Positions 46,696-56,801 are shown, counted from the first letter of the stretch. The stretch is 58,935 bases of DNA from Lactiplantibacillus herbarum (GCF_001039045.1 NZ_LFEE01000019.1:1-58935); one strand, 5' to 3'. The notes: generated from the letters alone by a model not told the origin. Numbers and translations are program-made.

Positions 46696-47007
46696 TATCA
46701 CAGCTCCTTTAACTATTACTTAGACTCCTACTAGTACAAATATACTAATTGATCCGTCTTCTAAACTGACGCCATTCGTTTTAAGTAACCGACTTTATTA
46801 TGAACTCATTCACCGGACGAACAAGTGCTTTTACACAAATTCAAATAACTTTCACAAATCGAACGCATTTAAGACATGAAAATCCGTAGCAGCTTCACAC
46901 TATCAGTTCGCATTTACTTGAAGCGACATCCATTTAGACTCAAGTAATATATAAAACTATTTACGCTGAAGTTCTAATACAGTCGAACTAGCCTTGATTG
47001 CCAACAC
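46696..47007. other. Gene-free stretch upstream of the hypothetical membrane protein
   Basis: No open frame, riboswitch, strong hairpin or repeat was recognised in these 310 bp. A promoter for the minus-strand membrane-protein gene should lie at its left end. Confidence 0.4.
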
Positions 47008-47040
47008 AAAAAGGAACCAATTCAAAAGAATCGATTCCTT
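47008..47040 (-). terminator. Terminator of the HAD phosphatase gene
   Basis: On the minus strand, AAGGAATCGATTC pairs with GAATTGGTTCCTT, with G-U pairs, followed by TTTT. Confidence 0.8.
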
Positions 47041-47075
47041 AATCAAATAGCTTTAAATATGATTCATTAACCTCA

Positions 47076-47873
47076 CTAGATCAACGTATCAATCGTACTG
47101 AGCACCCCGTCATGATTATTGTCATGCGCCGTGATGTTAGCCGCCGTCTGCTTGACCGGTAAAATGCTGTTGCGCATGGCATAACTGTGATCAGCTTCAC
47201 GCAACATTTCTAAGTCGTTACCGTTATCGCCAAACGCCGCCGTTTGACTGGCTGATACCTGCCAATGATCTTGTAAATAAGCCAACCCGACCGCCTTATT
47301 AACGTGTGGCGGAATCACGTCCAGACCGTTGCCACCACTGACCGTCGCCCGTAAACGCCCATCAAAATATTGATTGATCAATTCCGCGTGCGCATCAGCA
47401 TCCGTATCTTGCCAACTAAAAGTCACTTTGTAGATGTGGTCATCGACTGCCATCAGTGACGGTACTACCTGCAATTGGCTCAGAAAGTAGCGCATAATGG
47501 CACTGTCATCCTGTGGCCGAATATAAGCTGCCCGTTTACCAGACATCGAAATCTGAGCCCCCACTAACGCTGGTTCATCCGCAACAAACTGTAGGAGTTC
47601 TTGGTACAACTCTCGTGGAATCAAACTCTCGGCCAAAACATTACCGTGATTATCAATGACTAAGCCGCCATTTTCTGCCACGTAAGTCAGCTCACCGGTA
47701 ATGCCGTCAAAAACGTCAATACAGTGCTGTAACTGATTCCCACTGGCAACCACAAAGTGCTGGCCCTGCTGATTCATCTGGTTCAATTGTGCTTGGAAAC
47801 GGTCATGATCAAATTGATGGTCATCCCGTAAGAAGGTCCCGTCCAAGTCGGTGGCAATAATTGCTACTTTCAC
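47076..47873 (-). CDS. Cof-type HAD family hydrolase
   Basis: The roughly 265-residue protein has the HAD motif I DLDGTFLRDD, motif II as ASGN and the late AFGDNGNDLEML motif IV, with a type IIB cap between. Family members dephosphorylate sugar phosphates or flavin-type substrates; the substrate cannot be predicted. The GTG at 47873 is chosen because GAGGAG lies about nine bases upstream; an ATG at 47909 would precede that site. It follows the TPR gene by about 60 bp. Confidence 0.93.
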   Translation of the reverse strand: MKVAIIATDLDGTFLRDDHQFDHDRFQAQLNQMNQQGQHFVVASGNQLQHCIDVFDGITGELTYVAENGGLVIDNHGNVLAESLIPRELYQELLQFVADEPALVGAQISMSGKRAAYIRPQDDSAIMRYFLSQLQVVPSLMAVDDHIYKVTFSWQDTDADAHAELINQYFDGRLRATVSGGNGLDVIPPHVNKAVGLAYLQDHWQVSASQTAAFGDNGNDLEMLREADHSYAMRNSILPVKQTAANITAHDNNHDGVLSTIDTLI

Positions 47874-47935
47874 GTTAAAAAGCTCCTCACCTAGTTTGAT
47901 TAACTCCATTCTACCAAACTTGGAAGTGTTTTCAA

Positions 47936-49204
47936 CTAGTAGCCCTGCTCCTCGTAATCTTCCATCATCGCGACCATCTCACCGTCATCAGGTTCGATTG
48001 CTAGGTAGTTCCGCAACGCTGCTACCGTGCTTTCGATCATACCCGCTTCACGGAAGAAGTAAATCGCTGGCTTCAAGAAATCCTTGTTATGTTCAAAGAA
48101 CGGATAAGCGGCTTCGTAATTATCCTTAGCCGCTTGGAAATGATCCAACCGGTCGTTAGAAACGGCCAAATTCCAATAGAATTGGGGATCAAATTCGTTA
48201 CTCTGCAAGTATTGATCCAGCAAGTCGATATTATCTTGGTAACGTTCTTGCTGTACTAACAAGTTGGATAATTCCAACACCGTCGTCAAATTATCAGGGT
48301 CGATGCTGAGACCTTCACGCAGATACTTCTCAGCTAGTTCAGGATCGTCCGCCTTTAAGGCCAGCCGAGCTGTCCTCAAGTACAACTGTTCATTATACTG
48401 ATCGACTGATAGCCCTTCCTGTAACGTCAACAACGCCTGATCAGGCTGTTGCAACTGTTCCTGAGCTTCGGCCAAGTATGGATACAGTGACGCGTACTGT
48501 GAGTCCTGTTCACGTAACTGATTGAACATATCAATCGCTTTTTGTTGTTCACCCAGTTGTAAATAGGTAAAGCCCAATTCAAACTGACTGTCTGGTGTTA
48601 AATCAATCGGTTTAATCTGCTCAAGATAGCCGACTGCCTGTTCAAAACGCCCAGCTTCCGCGTAAGATACCCCTAGACGTTCAACGAGATTAACCTTAGA
48701 GATCTCCACCTGGCCCTGTTTAATTAAGTCTAGGTAGAAACTGACCGCTTGATGATAGTTCCGAATCAAGAAGTAAAATTCAGCCAACGCAAATTCCACA
48801 ATTGGTTCATCAGGATCTAATTGGTAGGCTTCCTTTAATTTCTGTTCGCTAACTTCGAATAATTCTTGTGTTTGGTACAAGTCAGCTTCAACTAACAACG
48901 CTTGAACGTAGGCTGATGAATCCGGCTTGACTTGCTCTAAATAATTCAGCGCCAAATCCGTATCGTCTTCATCAATCGCAATATCAGCCAAGCTCGTCCG
49001 AAGATCATCTTCTTCAGGATACTTGGCCAATAATTTTTTATAAGTGCGTTCAGCCTGCTTTAAGAAGCCCAAACCGTAGAGTTCTTCCGCAAGGCTGTAT
49101 AACGTGTCGTCATCATCTTTACGTAACGCCCACGCAAAGTGCTTATTGGCCGTTTCAATTTGCCCATTCGATAGTGCCGTAAGCATCTTTTCTGAATAAC
49201 TCAT
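47936..49204 (-). CDS. TPR-repeat protein
   Basis: This protein of about 422 residues is made of tetratricopeptide repeats over nearly its full length, for example AERTYKKLLAKYPEEDDLRT and LAEKYLREGLSIDPDNLTTV. It is acidic, soluble and without signal peptide. TPR arrays mediate protein-protein contacts; in lactobacilli this YpiA-like type has no assigned partner. The ATG at 49204 follows AAAGGATGGG; a start at 49213 abuts the site. It lies upstream of the HAD gene. Confidence 0.88.
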   Translation of the reverse strand: MSYSEKMLTALSNGQIETANKHFAWALRKDDDDTLYSLAEELYGLGFLKQAERTYKKLLAKYPEEDDLRTSLADIAIDEDDTDLALNYLEQVKPDSSAYVQALLVEADLYQTQELFEVSEQKLKEAYQLDPDEPIVEFALAEFYFLIRNYHQAVSFYLDLIKQGQVEISKVNLVERLGVSYAEAGRFEQAVGYLEQIKPIDLTPDSQFELGFTYLQLGEQQKAIDMFNQLREQDSQYASLYPYLAEAQEQLQQPDQALLTLQEGLSVDQYNEQLYLRTARLALKADDPELAEKYLREGLSIDPDNLTTVLELSNLLVQQERYQDNIDLLDQYLQSNEFDPQFYWNLAVSNDRLDHFQAAKDNYEAAYPFFEHNKDFLKPAIYFFREAGMIESTVAALRNYLAIEPDDGEMVAMMEDYEEQGY

Positions 49205-49382
49205 TACACCCATCCTTTAATACCGCTGGCAGCATTCCTGTGAATCACTATCAGCAGTTCATTATATTTATTAGATAGTTATCCTAGTAACCTTCACGCT
49301 GAGCTAAAACATGCTAGTAACGTAGCTGAACGTGAATTACTAATTCATAACCTGACATACTATCATACCGCAGATGACAACA

Positions 49383-49413
49383 AAAAAGCCAGTATAACGG
49401 TTGTTATACTGGC
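49383..49413 (-). terminator. Terminator of hup
   Basis: GCCAGTATAAC pairs with GTTATACTGGC around a 4-base loop; TTTTTT follows on the minus strand. Confidence 0.93.
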
Positions 49414-49437
49414 CTAAAGCTTGCACTTTAGTTGCAA

Positions 49438-49713
49438 TTATTTAACTGCATCCTTTAAAGCTTTACCTGGCTTAAATGCAGGTACTTTGCTTGCTGGAAT
49501 TTGGATTTCGTCACCAGTTTGTGGGTTACGGCCCTTACGAGCAGCACGTTCACGTACTTCGAAGTTACCAAATCCGATTAGTTGAACCTTTTCACCCTTT
49601 GCAAGAGTGTCTTGGATTGATGCAAAAACTGCATCTACTGCAGCAGTTGCGTCTTTTTTAGTTAAGTTAGTTGCAGCAGCAACGTTGTTAACTAATTCAG
49701 CTTTGTTTGCCAT
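49438..49713 (-). CDS. hup: DNA-binding protein HU
   Basis: The 91-residue HU protein compacts the nucleoid as a homodimer. It shows [40 protein letters not shown] with the proline/arginine DNA-bending arm, and [14 protein letters not shown] at the end. The ATG follows AGGGAGGTG, a strong ribosome-binding site, as expected for an abundant protein. It is monocistronic between its own terminator and der. Confidence 0.97.
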   Translation of the reverse strand: MANKAELVNNVAAATNLTKKDATAAVDAVFASIQDTLAKGEKVQLIGFGNFEVRERAARKGRNPQTGDEIQIPASKVPAFKPGKALKDAVK

Positions 49714-49958
49714 GTGTGTTTCACCTCCCTGTTAAAGAGTTAAGATGACCCCGTTTTAGCGTGATCAATCTAGATGATCATTCTTGAGTGGTCCAAAAAT
49801 GAGAGAAACGATATTGCATCATTTCTTCATCAAAGATAGCATAGGAATGCTTTAATAGCAAGCTTTTTTAGGGTTTTTGACTAAAATCCAGCAAATAGAT
49901 GATAATCGTTTACATCAGTTAAACAATATGCTAGAATGCCGGTTTTACGCGCTTTAGC

Positions 49959-51269
49959 CTACTTACGACGTCGTTCGATCATATGGATCGGTGTCCCGGT
50001 GAAATCAAAGGCATTTCGGATTTGATTTTCCAAGAAGCGTTCATATGAAAAATGCATCATATCAGGGTCATTAACGAAGACTACAAACGTTGGTGGCTGA
50101 ATAGCCACTTGCGTTGCGTAGTAGACACGAAGCCGCTTACCGTTATCACTAGGCGTTGGGTTCATCGCAATTGCATCCATAATCACATCATTTAAGACGG
50201 ATGATTGGATTCGACGCATATGGTTGACGTTAACCGTCTTGATGAGTTCTGGTAATTGTGATAATCGTTGATTCGTTTTTGCTGAAACAAAGATAATTGG
50301 TGCATAGCTCAGATAAACGAATTGATCACGAATATAAGCTTCAAACTCTTGCATCGTGTGGTTATCTTTCTTAACTAAGTCCCACTTGTTAACGACAATG
50401 ATAATCCCTTTACCAGCTTCATGAGCATAGCCAGCAACCCGCTTATCTTGCTCACGGATACCTTCTTCACCATTAATGACGAATAGGGCCACGTCACTGT
50501 TATCGATCGCCTTAAGCGCCCGCATAACACTGTAACGTTCCGTATTTTCGTACACTTTACCCTTTTTACGAATTCCGGCCGTATCAACCATGACGAAGCG
50601 GTCACCGTTTTCATCAGTAAACTTCGTATCAATAGCATCACGAGTCGTTCCGGCAACATCCGAAACGATAACCCGGTCTTCACCTAATAAAGCGTTAACG
50701 ATTGATGACTTACCAACGTTAGGACGACCAATCAAACTGAAACGAATCGTTCCAGGTTCATCATCACCAGTATTTTCAGGGAAGTGTTTGACAACGGCGT
50801 CTAATAGATCACCTAAGCCTAAACCATGCGCACCTGAAATTGGGAATGGATCGCCAAAACCGAGTGAGTAAAAGTCATAGACTTCACTCCGTAGTTCAGG
50901 GTTATCGACCTTATTAACAGCAAGAACAACCGGTTTATCTGACCGATAAAGAATCTGAGCAACGTGTTCATCGGCGTCAGTAACGCCTTCCTTCATACTT
51001 ACAAGGTAAATGATTACGTCAGCTTCATCAATAGCCACTTCGGCCTGCTGCGTAATCTGCTTAATGAATGGGGCGTCATCAATCTCGATCCCCCCAGTAT
51101 CAATCAAGCTAAATTCCTGTCCGAGCCACTCACTATTCGCGTAGATACGGTCACGGGTTACCCCTGGCGTATCTTCAACAATTGAGATTCGTTCACCAGC
51201 AATTCGATTAAAGATAGTTGATTTACCAACGTTTGGTCGCCCAACAATGGCGACAACTGGTTTTGCCAT
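49959..51269 (-). CDS. der: Ribosome biogenesis GTPase Der (EngA)
   Basis: The 436-residue protein carries two GTPase domains in tandem, with GRPNVGKST near residue 9 and GRPNVGKSS near 181; DTGGIE and DTAGIRKKG are the G3 motifs, and NKVD and NKWD the G4 motifs. A C-terminal KH-like domain ends in HMIERRRK. It assists 50S assembly. The ATG follows AAAGGAGGAAT. It is transcribed separately from rpsA, whose terminator lies just upstream. Confidence 0.97.
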   Translation of the reverse strand: MAKPVVAIVGRPNVGKSTIFNRIAGERISIVEDTPGVTRDRIYANSEWLGQEFSLIDTGGIEIDDAPFIKQITQQAEVAIDEADVIIYLVSMKEGVTDADEHVAQILYRSDKPVVLAVNKVDNPELRSEVYDFYSLGFGDPFPISGAHGLGLGDLLDAVVKHFPENTGDDEPGTIRFSLIGRPNVGKSSIVNALLGEDRVIVSDVAGTTRDAIDTKFTDENGDRFVMVDTAGIRKKGKVYENTERYSVMRALKAIDNSDVALFVINGEEGIREQDKRVAGYAHEAGKGIIIVVNKWDLVKKDNHTMQEFEAYIRDQFVYLSYAPIIFVSAKTNQRLSQLPELIKTVNVNHMRRIQSSVLNDVIMDAIAMNPTPSDNGKRLRVYYATQVAIQPPTFVVFVNDPDMMHFSYERFLENQIRNAFDFTGTPIHMIERRRK

Positions 51270-51370
51270 GCTAATTCCTCCTTTACCACAGACGTAACGA
51301 CATAAACGGTCGTTAGCCGTGTGTTGCTAAGTTGGACCATGGCCCAACCTAACTAAGCTTAAAAATCCTA

Positions 51371-51409
51371 AAAAAATATCCTTCAAGGCAAGCTTGAAGG
51401 GTATTTTTA
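51371..51409 (-). terminator. Terminator of rpsA
   Basis: AAATACCCTTCAAG pairs with CTTGAAGGATATTT on the minus strand, followed by TTTTT. It lies after the restored rpsA stop at 51422. Confidence 0.9.
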
Positions 51410-51477
51410 ATCAATCAATGATTAGTTTTCATCATTGTTGCTTTCAGCGTTCTTCAATTCGTCACCGATCAAATCAG

Positions 51478-52716
51478 CTAAAGTAAATCCAGTTGATTCT
51501 TCTGGGGCGTTTGCCGTTGAACGTTCGCTAGCAGTCCGGTTGTCGCCCCGGTTATTGTTACGACGACGGGAGCAGCAGCGCGACGTTCTGGTTGGCTTTC
51601 ATTGTTGTCGTCTTCAGCAGCTTCTGGCTTTTCTTCCAAAGCTTTGATTGATAAAGCTAAACGCTTTTCATCAGGACGAACATCTAAAACCTTAACCTTA
51701 ATTTCTTGACCAACTTTTAAGACATCATTTGGTGTTGCGATGTGTTGGTGTGAAATTTGTGAAATGTGAACTAAACCTTCAACGCCAGGGAATACTTCCA
51801 CAAAGGCACCAAAGCTAGTCAAACGTTTTACTTTACCATCAAGAACGGCACCTTGTGGCGCTTTTTCTTCAATACCATCCCAAGGTTCTGGTAAGGTAGC
51901 TTTGATTGATAATGAAACACGTTCGCGATCTAAATCAACAGATAAGATCTTAACCGTAACTTCTTCGCCAACCTTCAAAACATCAGCTGGTTTTTCAACA
52001 CGGTCGTATGAAATTTCAGAAACGTGAACCAAACCATCAATACCGCCAAGGTCAACGAAGGCACCAAAGTTAGTCAAACGAGCAACTTTACCTTCAACCA
52101 CAGCACCGGCTTCAAGCGTCTTCATAGCTTCTTCACGTTGAGCTTCGCGTTGCTTTTCAACAACAGCACGGTGTGATAAGATCAGACGGTTTTCGCTAGG
52201 TTCGATTTCGATAATTTTAAGTTCAAGTTCTTGACCCTTGTAAGCGTTCAAGTCTTCAACGTAATGATCATCAATCATTGAGGCTGGGATAAAGCCACGA
52301 ACGCCAGCGTCAACGACTAAACCACCCTTAACAACTTGTGTTACTGGAGCTTTGATCGTGTGACCTGCTTCGTATTCTTTTTCAACGTCGTCCCAAACTT
52401 TGCGAGCTTCTAATCGACGATGTGACAGTAAGTAACTGCCGTTTTCCTTGTCGCTACCAATCCGAGAAATGACAACCAAGTCCAATACATCACCGACTTT
52501 AGCGGCTTCATTGACGTCATCGACCCGTGATGTTGATAATTCTTTGAAAGGAACAACCCCTTCAACACCGGCACCTTGGATCCCAACAATTACTTGTTTG
52601 TCATCATCAATTGCTAAGACTTCACCCTTAACAACATCACCGATGTTTACTTCTTCAACGCTATTTAAAGCGTCTAAAAGTTCATTTTTCTCTTGACTGT
52701 TTTCGTTTTCACTCAT
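51478..52716 (-). CDS. rpsA: 30S ribosomal protein S1, C-terminus frameshifted
   Basis: S1 recruits mRNA to the ribosome. Four S1/OB domains are visible (GDVVKGEVLAIDDD; GHTIKAPVTQVVKG; GAVVEGKVARLTNFGAFVDL; GAVLDGKVKRLTSFGAFVEV). After QPERRAAAP the frame continues VVVTITGATTG to a stop at 51478. Adding one base at about 51568-51570 (GGG on the plus strand) restores RRRNNNRGDNRTASERS, then GFTLADLIGDELKNAESNN, ending at 51422, a 431-residue S1. The acidic ADLIGDEL tail before the terminator is clearly the original reading frame. All four RNA-binding domains are intact. The start ATG follows AGGAGG. Because S1 is usually essential, a base-calling error is a good explanation. Confidence 0.93.
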   Translation of the reverse strand: MSENENSQEKNELLDALNSVEEVNIGDVVKGEVLAIDDDKQVIVGIQGAGVEGVVPFKELSTSRVDDVNEAAKVGDVLDLVVISRIGSDKENGSYLLSHRRLEARKVWDDVEKEYEAGHTIKAPVTQVVKGGLVVDAGVRGFIPASMIDDHYVEDLNAYKGQELELKIIEIEPSENRLILSHRAVVEKQREAQREEAMKTLEAGAVVEGKVARLTNFGAFVDLGGIDGLVHVSEISYDRVEKPADVLKVGEEVTVKILSVDLDRERVSLSIKATLPEPWDGIEEKAPQGAVLDGKVKRLTSFGAFVEVFPGVEGLVHISQISHQHIATPNDVLKVGQEIKVKVLDVRPDEKRLALSIKALEEKPEAAEDDNNESQPERRAAAPVVVTITGATTGLLANVQRQTPQKNQLDLL

Positions 52717-52805
52717 GCAAATTTCCTCCTGTCAACAATAACTCTAACGTATATCATAGCTGAAAACGCAATGAAAAGCTAGCTAAAAGCACTAAGTTAA
52801 TGCAA

Positions 52806-53492
52806 TTAGATTGTTGAACTTTGTTTTTTTATTATTTCAGCGATTGTTGAGACCACTTCATCGATCGACATAGGTGTCGTATCAACAAGGATTGCATCCG
52901 CTGCTTGGGTCAATGGTGACACTTTGCGCGTTGAATCTTTATGATCGCGTAATTCGATCTCAGCTTGCAACTGCGCAAGGGGGGTGTCGATCCCCTTCTT
53001 AATGTTTTCGGCATAACGCCGTTGAGCCCGCTCAGCTGCTGAAGCCACTAAGAAAATCTTCACTTCAGCGTCCGGTAACACGGTTGTTCCAATATCACGG
53101 CCATCCATGACAATCCCACCAGCCGTTGCCATTTCGCGTTGTTGATCGGTTAAGATCTCTCGCACTCGTGGCAAAGCGGCAATCGTCGAGACATTATTAG
53201 TCACGTCTGGTTGCCGAATGGCAGCTGTAATATCTTCCTGATTAGCAAAGACCAACTGGTCCGGCTCACCTGGTTTGAAACTGATCTTTAGTGATTTCAT
53301 AGCTGCCATCACAGCAACTTCATCAGCTAAATCAATCTTTTGTTGCATGGCCCAGTATGTGACTGCTCGGTACATTGCACCAGTATCCACATAAATATAG
53401 CCAAACCGTTTCGCAACGAGTTTGGCTACGGTACTCTTACCAGCTGAAGCCGGCCCGTCGATGGCTACTTGTAATAACGCTTGCTCAGCCAT
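52806..53492 (-). CDS. cmk: Cytidylate kinase
   Basis: The 228-residue enzyme phosphorylates CMP and dCMP. It has the P-loop IDGPASAGKSTVAK, YVDTGAMYRAVTYWA, MDGRDIGTTVLPDAEVKIFL and the RDHKDSTRKVSPL block that binds the base. It lies between the LysM protein and rpsA, matching the recQ-ypbE-cmk-rpsA order of lactic acid bacteria. The ATG follows GTGAGGT. Confidence 0.96.
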   Translation of the reverse strand: MAEQALLQVAIDGPASAGKSTVAKLVAKRFGYIYVDTGAMYRAVTYWAMQQKIDLADEVAVMAAMKSLKISFKPGEPDQLVFANQEDITAAIRQPDVTNNVSTIAALPRVREILTDQQREMATAGGIVMDGRDIGTTVLPDAEVKIFLVASAAERAQRRYAENIKKGIDTPLAQLQAEIELRDHKDSTRKVSPLTQAADAILVDTTPMSIDEVVSTIAEIIKKQSSTI

Positions 53493-53525
53493 TAATCATA
53501 CCTCACAATCTACCAAAATCGTGTT

Positions 53526-54152
53526 TTAACGGACACGTAACCGTTGTCCTGCTGAAATCGTTTCAGTCGAAGATAAACCATTAAGTTGCATGAGCTTATC
53601 CACAGAGATTCCTGCATTCGTAGCGACTCGGTAGACCCCTTGGCCAGCCTCTACCGTGACGTACTTAGTATCAGATGAAGACGATGATTCTGAGGAGCTA
53701 CTACTACTGCTAGCACTGCTGCTCTCAGTACTCGCACTCGTTTCAGAACTAGCAGCAGCCTTTGAACTGGCTGCTTTAGAACTAGCTAATGCTAAGCTAC
53801 TACTCTTAGCGGCCGCTTTTTTAGACGCCGCAGTAGCTCGTTTTTTACTAGCAGCTGCCGATGAAGATTTACTATCAGCAACGCTACTAGATTTTTTCGA
53901 GCTGGAACTAGCAACTTGTTCAGTCTGTTGCGGATTATTGAGCGAATTCTTTTTCACCAAAAAATAACCAATTGGTGCTAAAGCGAGCAACAAAATTAAA
54001 ACCACAAGAACCGTGGTTAACGTTGAATTACTACTATCCTGTTTACGTTTCTGAGTCCGCGATAAATTGCCCGAGTCATCCCGATCGTCTTCAAAAGTTT
54101 TGTCCCAAGGTTTATTCTTTTGGGGCTTTTCATTATCATTTTTTTGACTCAT
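53526..54152 (-). CDS. LysM domain membrane protein (YpbE-like) with Ser/Ala-rich linker
   Basis: The 208-residue protein has a charged cytoplasmic N-terminus (about 1-42), one membrane helix (about 45-66), a low-complexity Ser/Ala/Lys linker (about 75-160) and a C-terminal LysM domain (YVTVEAGQGVYRVATNAGIS ... LSSTETISAGQRLRVR). It would be anchored in the membrane and bind peptidoglycan. It lies between recQ and cmk. The Ser/Ala linker makes the opposite strand open for over 100 codons, but that frame is only its shadow. Confidence 0.88.
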   Translation of the reverse strand: MSQKNDNEKPQKNKPWDKTFEDDRDDSGNLSRTQKRKQDSSNSTLTTVLVVLILLLALAPIGYFLVKKNSLNNPQQTEQVASSSSKKSSSVADSKSSSAAASKKRATAASKKAAAKSSSLALASSKAASSKAAASSETSASTESSSASSSSSSSESSSSSDTKYVTVEAGQGVYRVATNAGISVDKLMQLNGLSSTETISAGQRLRVR

Positions 54153-54213
54153 AGGGGGTTCCTCCTCAAAAAACTTTCATCCAATATTGTAACATAACCC
54201 TGAATTGATTTCT

Positions 54214-55653
54214 TTAAAAATTTGGTAAAAACAATTGAGCTAACAACTGGGTCCAAGTTACAGAAGGTTCAGCTGGTACATCTATCGGCACTGCTAGTCC
54301 CAATGCTGACAAGGGCAACGCATCTCCTGGCAACTGGCAACAAGTGTCCGTATGAGATGGTGCCTTCTCATCAAAATAAGCTAACATAACCGCCCGACGA
54401 CATGTCGGTGTATTCACGTAGTTCATAAGGACGTTTAGTTCCCGTTCTTTAGTTCGTTGTCGTTGTCCAAATAAATCAGTTACTGTTTCAACAGGTACGC
54501 CACGTTGCCAATAAAACTGCAAAACTTCACTAACTGCCGTTGTCGGTGGCAGCTGGTGTTCAAAGCGTTGCTGATCACGAGCAATTTCATTAGGCGTTGC
54601 TGCCGTCAAATCATTCAGACTCCGAACCAAATTTTCATCACCCGGAACGTATAAGATCACAGCCAGTGCCGGTTGACTGTCCCGACCGGCCCGACCGATT
54701 TCCTGAACGTAGTCAGCTAACGTGGTTGGTAAATGATAGTGAATAACGACTCGAATGTCAGCCTTATTGATCCCCATCCCAAATGCTGATGTCGCACAGA
54801 TAACATCCAATTGTCCCGCCATAAACTGCTGCTGAATTTTAAACCGATCCTCAGCTGATAGTCCCGCATGATAAGCAGCTACACGTAAATCCGTTGTCGA
54901 TTGTAACCACTCTGCAATCAGATCCGTCTGCCGTTTAGAAGTAAAGTAAACGATTGCCGGGCCTGATACCGTCGTCACTAATCGCTGCAGCGCCTCACGT
55001 TTAGCCGCCTCATCAGTCAATGATTGAACCCCTAAGTAGATATTCGGACGATCTACTGAATAGCAGATCTGCTGAGCATTAGGAACTCGTAACTGTGTCA
55101 AAATATCTTGGCGCACTTGTTCAGTAGCGGTTGCCGTCAGCATCAGTGTTCGCGGTGCCCCCAACTGCTGACGCATCTCTCCAAGTGCCCGGTAGTCCGG
55201 ACGAAAATCAGGGCCCCAAGTTGAAATACAGTGAGCCTCATCGATGACTAACAACGCCAATGGCACTTGTTGCAATGCTGCTTGCACGGTCTCTTGATTA
55301 AGCATCTCCGGTGAAACGAATAGAAATTTAAGTGCTGACAGATTCGTCAACAAGCGTTGTTTAGTCCCGTAATCTAACTGCGAGGTCAGCGCTGCTACCT
55401 GTTTTTCACCCTGATAATTCAACCGCGCCACTTGATCTTGCATCAGTGAAATCAACGGTGATACAACCACAACTAAACCAGGCATCACCGTCCCAACCAA
55501 TTGATAGATCAAGGACTTCCCCGTTCCAGTTGGCAAGACCGCCAGCACGTCTTCACCGGCTAACAGTTGACTAATAACCGCTAACTGTCCCGGCCGAAAC
55601 TCATCAAAACCATATTTAACCTTCAATAAGTGATACAACTCGGCATCCGTCAT
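54214..55653 (-). CDS. recQ: RecQ-family ATP-dependent DNA helicase
   Basis: The roughly 479-residue helicase has motif I LPTGTGKS, DEAH in LLVIDEAHCISTWG, TATATEQV, and the C-terminal GRAGRDSQPA and QQRF segment with a truncated RQC-like end. No HRDC domain is visible, so it resembles RecS/YpbC-type short RecQ. The ATG at 55653 follows AGGAGGTGTCAGC and overlaps the stop of the upstream YpbB-like gene (ATGA). It could act in repair with that partner. Confidence 0.93.
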   Translation of the reverse strand: MTDAELYHLLKVKYGFDEFRPGQLAVISQLLAGEDVLAVLPTGTGKSLIYQLVGTVMPGLVVVVSPLISLMQDQVARLNYQGEKQVAALTSQLDYGTKQRLLTNLSALKFLFVSPEMLNQETVQAALQQVPLALLVIDEAHCISTWGPDFRPDYRALGEMRQQLGAPRTLMLTATATEQVRQDILTQLRVPNAQQICYSVDRPNIYLGVQSLTDEAAKREALQRLVTTVSGPAIVYFTSKRQTDLIAEWLQSTTDLRVAAYHAGLSAEDRFKIQQQFMAGQLDVICATSAFGMGINKADIRVVIHYHLPTTLADYVQEIGRAGRDSQPALAVILYVPGDENLVRSLNDLTAATPNEIARDQQRFEHQLPPTTAVSEVLQFYWQRGVPVETVTDLFGQRQRTKERELNVLMNYVNTPTCRRAVMLAYFDEKAPSHTDTCCQLPGDALPLSALGLAVPIDVPAEPSVTWTQLLAQLFLPNF

Positions 55654-56699
55654 GCTGACACCTCCTGTCGACATCGCATAATTTGAAACAATCGAAACCA
55701 GAAGAAATCCAGTTCTGGCAACTGATCTTGAGCCTGTTGAAATTGCCAGCTAGCAACATCCGACTGCTCTTGAAAGATCGTCGTTAACTGGGTTACTACT
55801 GCTGATGATAATAACCGTTCAAACGGAAAATCTGGCATTAAAATTGCGGTTTCTAATAAGTGTTCACGAACAGTACTGAGCTTGAGCTTCCGTTGCCGTG
55901 CAATCACTTGGACATCCGGTTGCTGTAAAAACGTCTGGTACGTCTGCCAAGCACTTTGACTGATTGCAGTAGCTTGAATCAAGGGTGCCAGTAACGGCCA
56001 CAGTGGCTCCGTTTGATGCTGTTGTATCCACAATACCCACTGACACATCAGGTCTTTTCGGATCATCCATATTTCCAATGGTTGCCGGTCAAATTGCTCC
56101 GCTAACTGTTGATCCGTCCGACCTGGTAGTTGATAGCCCGTCAAACCCATGACAAAAATAGTCGCTAGGTCTGAGTCGAGGGTGGTCAAAAAGTCGTTCA
56201 GCGTCTCATACAACCGTTTTCCAAGTACAGTCATCGGTTGACGAGATGACCGCAACCACTGTTTAACCGTCGCTTGAACACCCGGATCAGAAGTTACCGG
56301 ATAATACCGTTTCTCTGCGTGAGCACCTTCAGAAATAACTTGTAACGCCAGCTGACTCACTCGCTCAAAACGCCGGACATCAATCGTCTGAAAGGCTTGA
56401 AAGGCTTGGGGTTGATATAGTGTCGTTTGCAACTGTTGCTGCCGTTTCTGGCCAGCCAGCGTTAATTGCCAGCTACCTTCCGTTGTACTAACTAGCAATT
56501 GATCAGCTTCAAGCGTCGCTACTACAGCCATCAAGGTTTCTAAATCGACACCATGCCAACTATCTAACAATTCCAGACAGTTAGCCGTTAAGCCTGCAAA
56601 CAGGGTTGAAACTGTCCGCCGACCGCGTAACACGTTGAAGACTCCTTTTGCCCGGCGCGGTGTGGTACTGAATAGTAATAACACATAGTCTGCTAGCAC
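55650..56699 (-). CDS. YpbB-like helix-turn-helix protein upstream of recQ
   Basis: The 349-residue protein is predicted mostly helical. Its C-terminal part (LSTVREHLLETAILMPDFPFERL) has the helix-turn-helix-like region typical of the YpbB family, which is translationally coupled to a RecQ/RecS helicase in Firmicutes. Function is unknown. The GTG start at 56699 follows AAAGGGGTGAC at good spacing. A 4-bp overlap joins it to recQ. Confidence 0.82.
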   Translation of the reverse strand: MLADYVLLLFSTTPRRAKGVFNVLRGRRTVSTLFAGLTANCLELLDSWHGVDLETLMAVVATLEADQLLVSTTEGSWQLTLAGQKRQQQLQTTLYQPQAFQAFQTIDVRRFERVSQLALQVISEGAHAEKRYYPVTSDPGVQATVKQWLRSSRQPMTVLGKRLYETLNDFLTTLDSDLATIFVMGLTGYQLPGRTDQQLAEQFDRQPLEIWMIRKDLMCQWVLWIQQHQTEPLWPLLAPLIQATAISQSAWQTYQTFLQQPDVQVIARQRKLKLSTVREHLLETAILMPDFPFERLLSSAVVTQLTTIFQEQSDVASWQFQQAQDQLPELDFFWFRLFQIMRCRQEVSA

Positions 56700-56744
56700 G
56701 TTGTCACCCCTTTAATTTTTGTAGCATAGCACATGCGATGCCAA

Positions 56745-56787
56745 ATAAAAAGGGCTTCACTAAGCAATTACGCAATTAGTGAAGCTC
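56745..56787 (-). terminator. Terminator of ribU
   Basis: GCTTCACTAA pairs with TTAGTGAAGC around a short loop and is followed on the minus strand by CCTTTTT. Confidence 0.88.
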
Positions 56788-56801
56788 CTCATGATAATCG
56801 T

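Noticed and set aside
53656-53967. 103-codon plus-strand frame opposite the LysM gene
   Set aside because: It is rich in Leu and Ala because it reads the Ser/Ala-rich linker backwards; no ribosome-binding site and no homology-like sequence.
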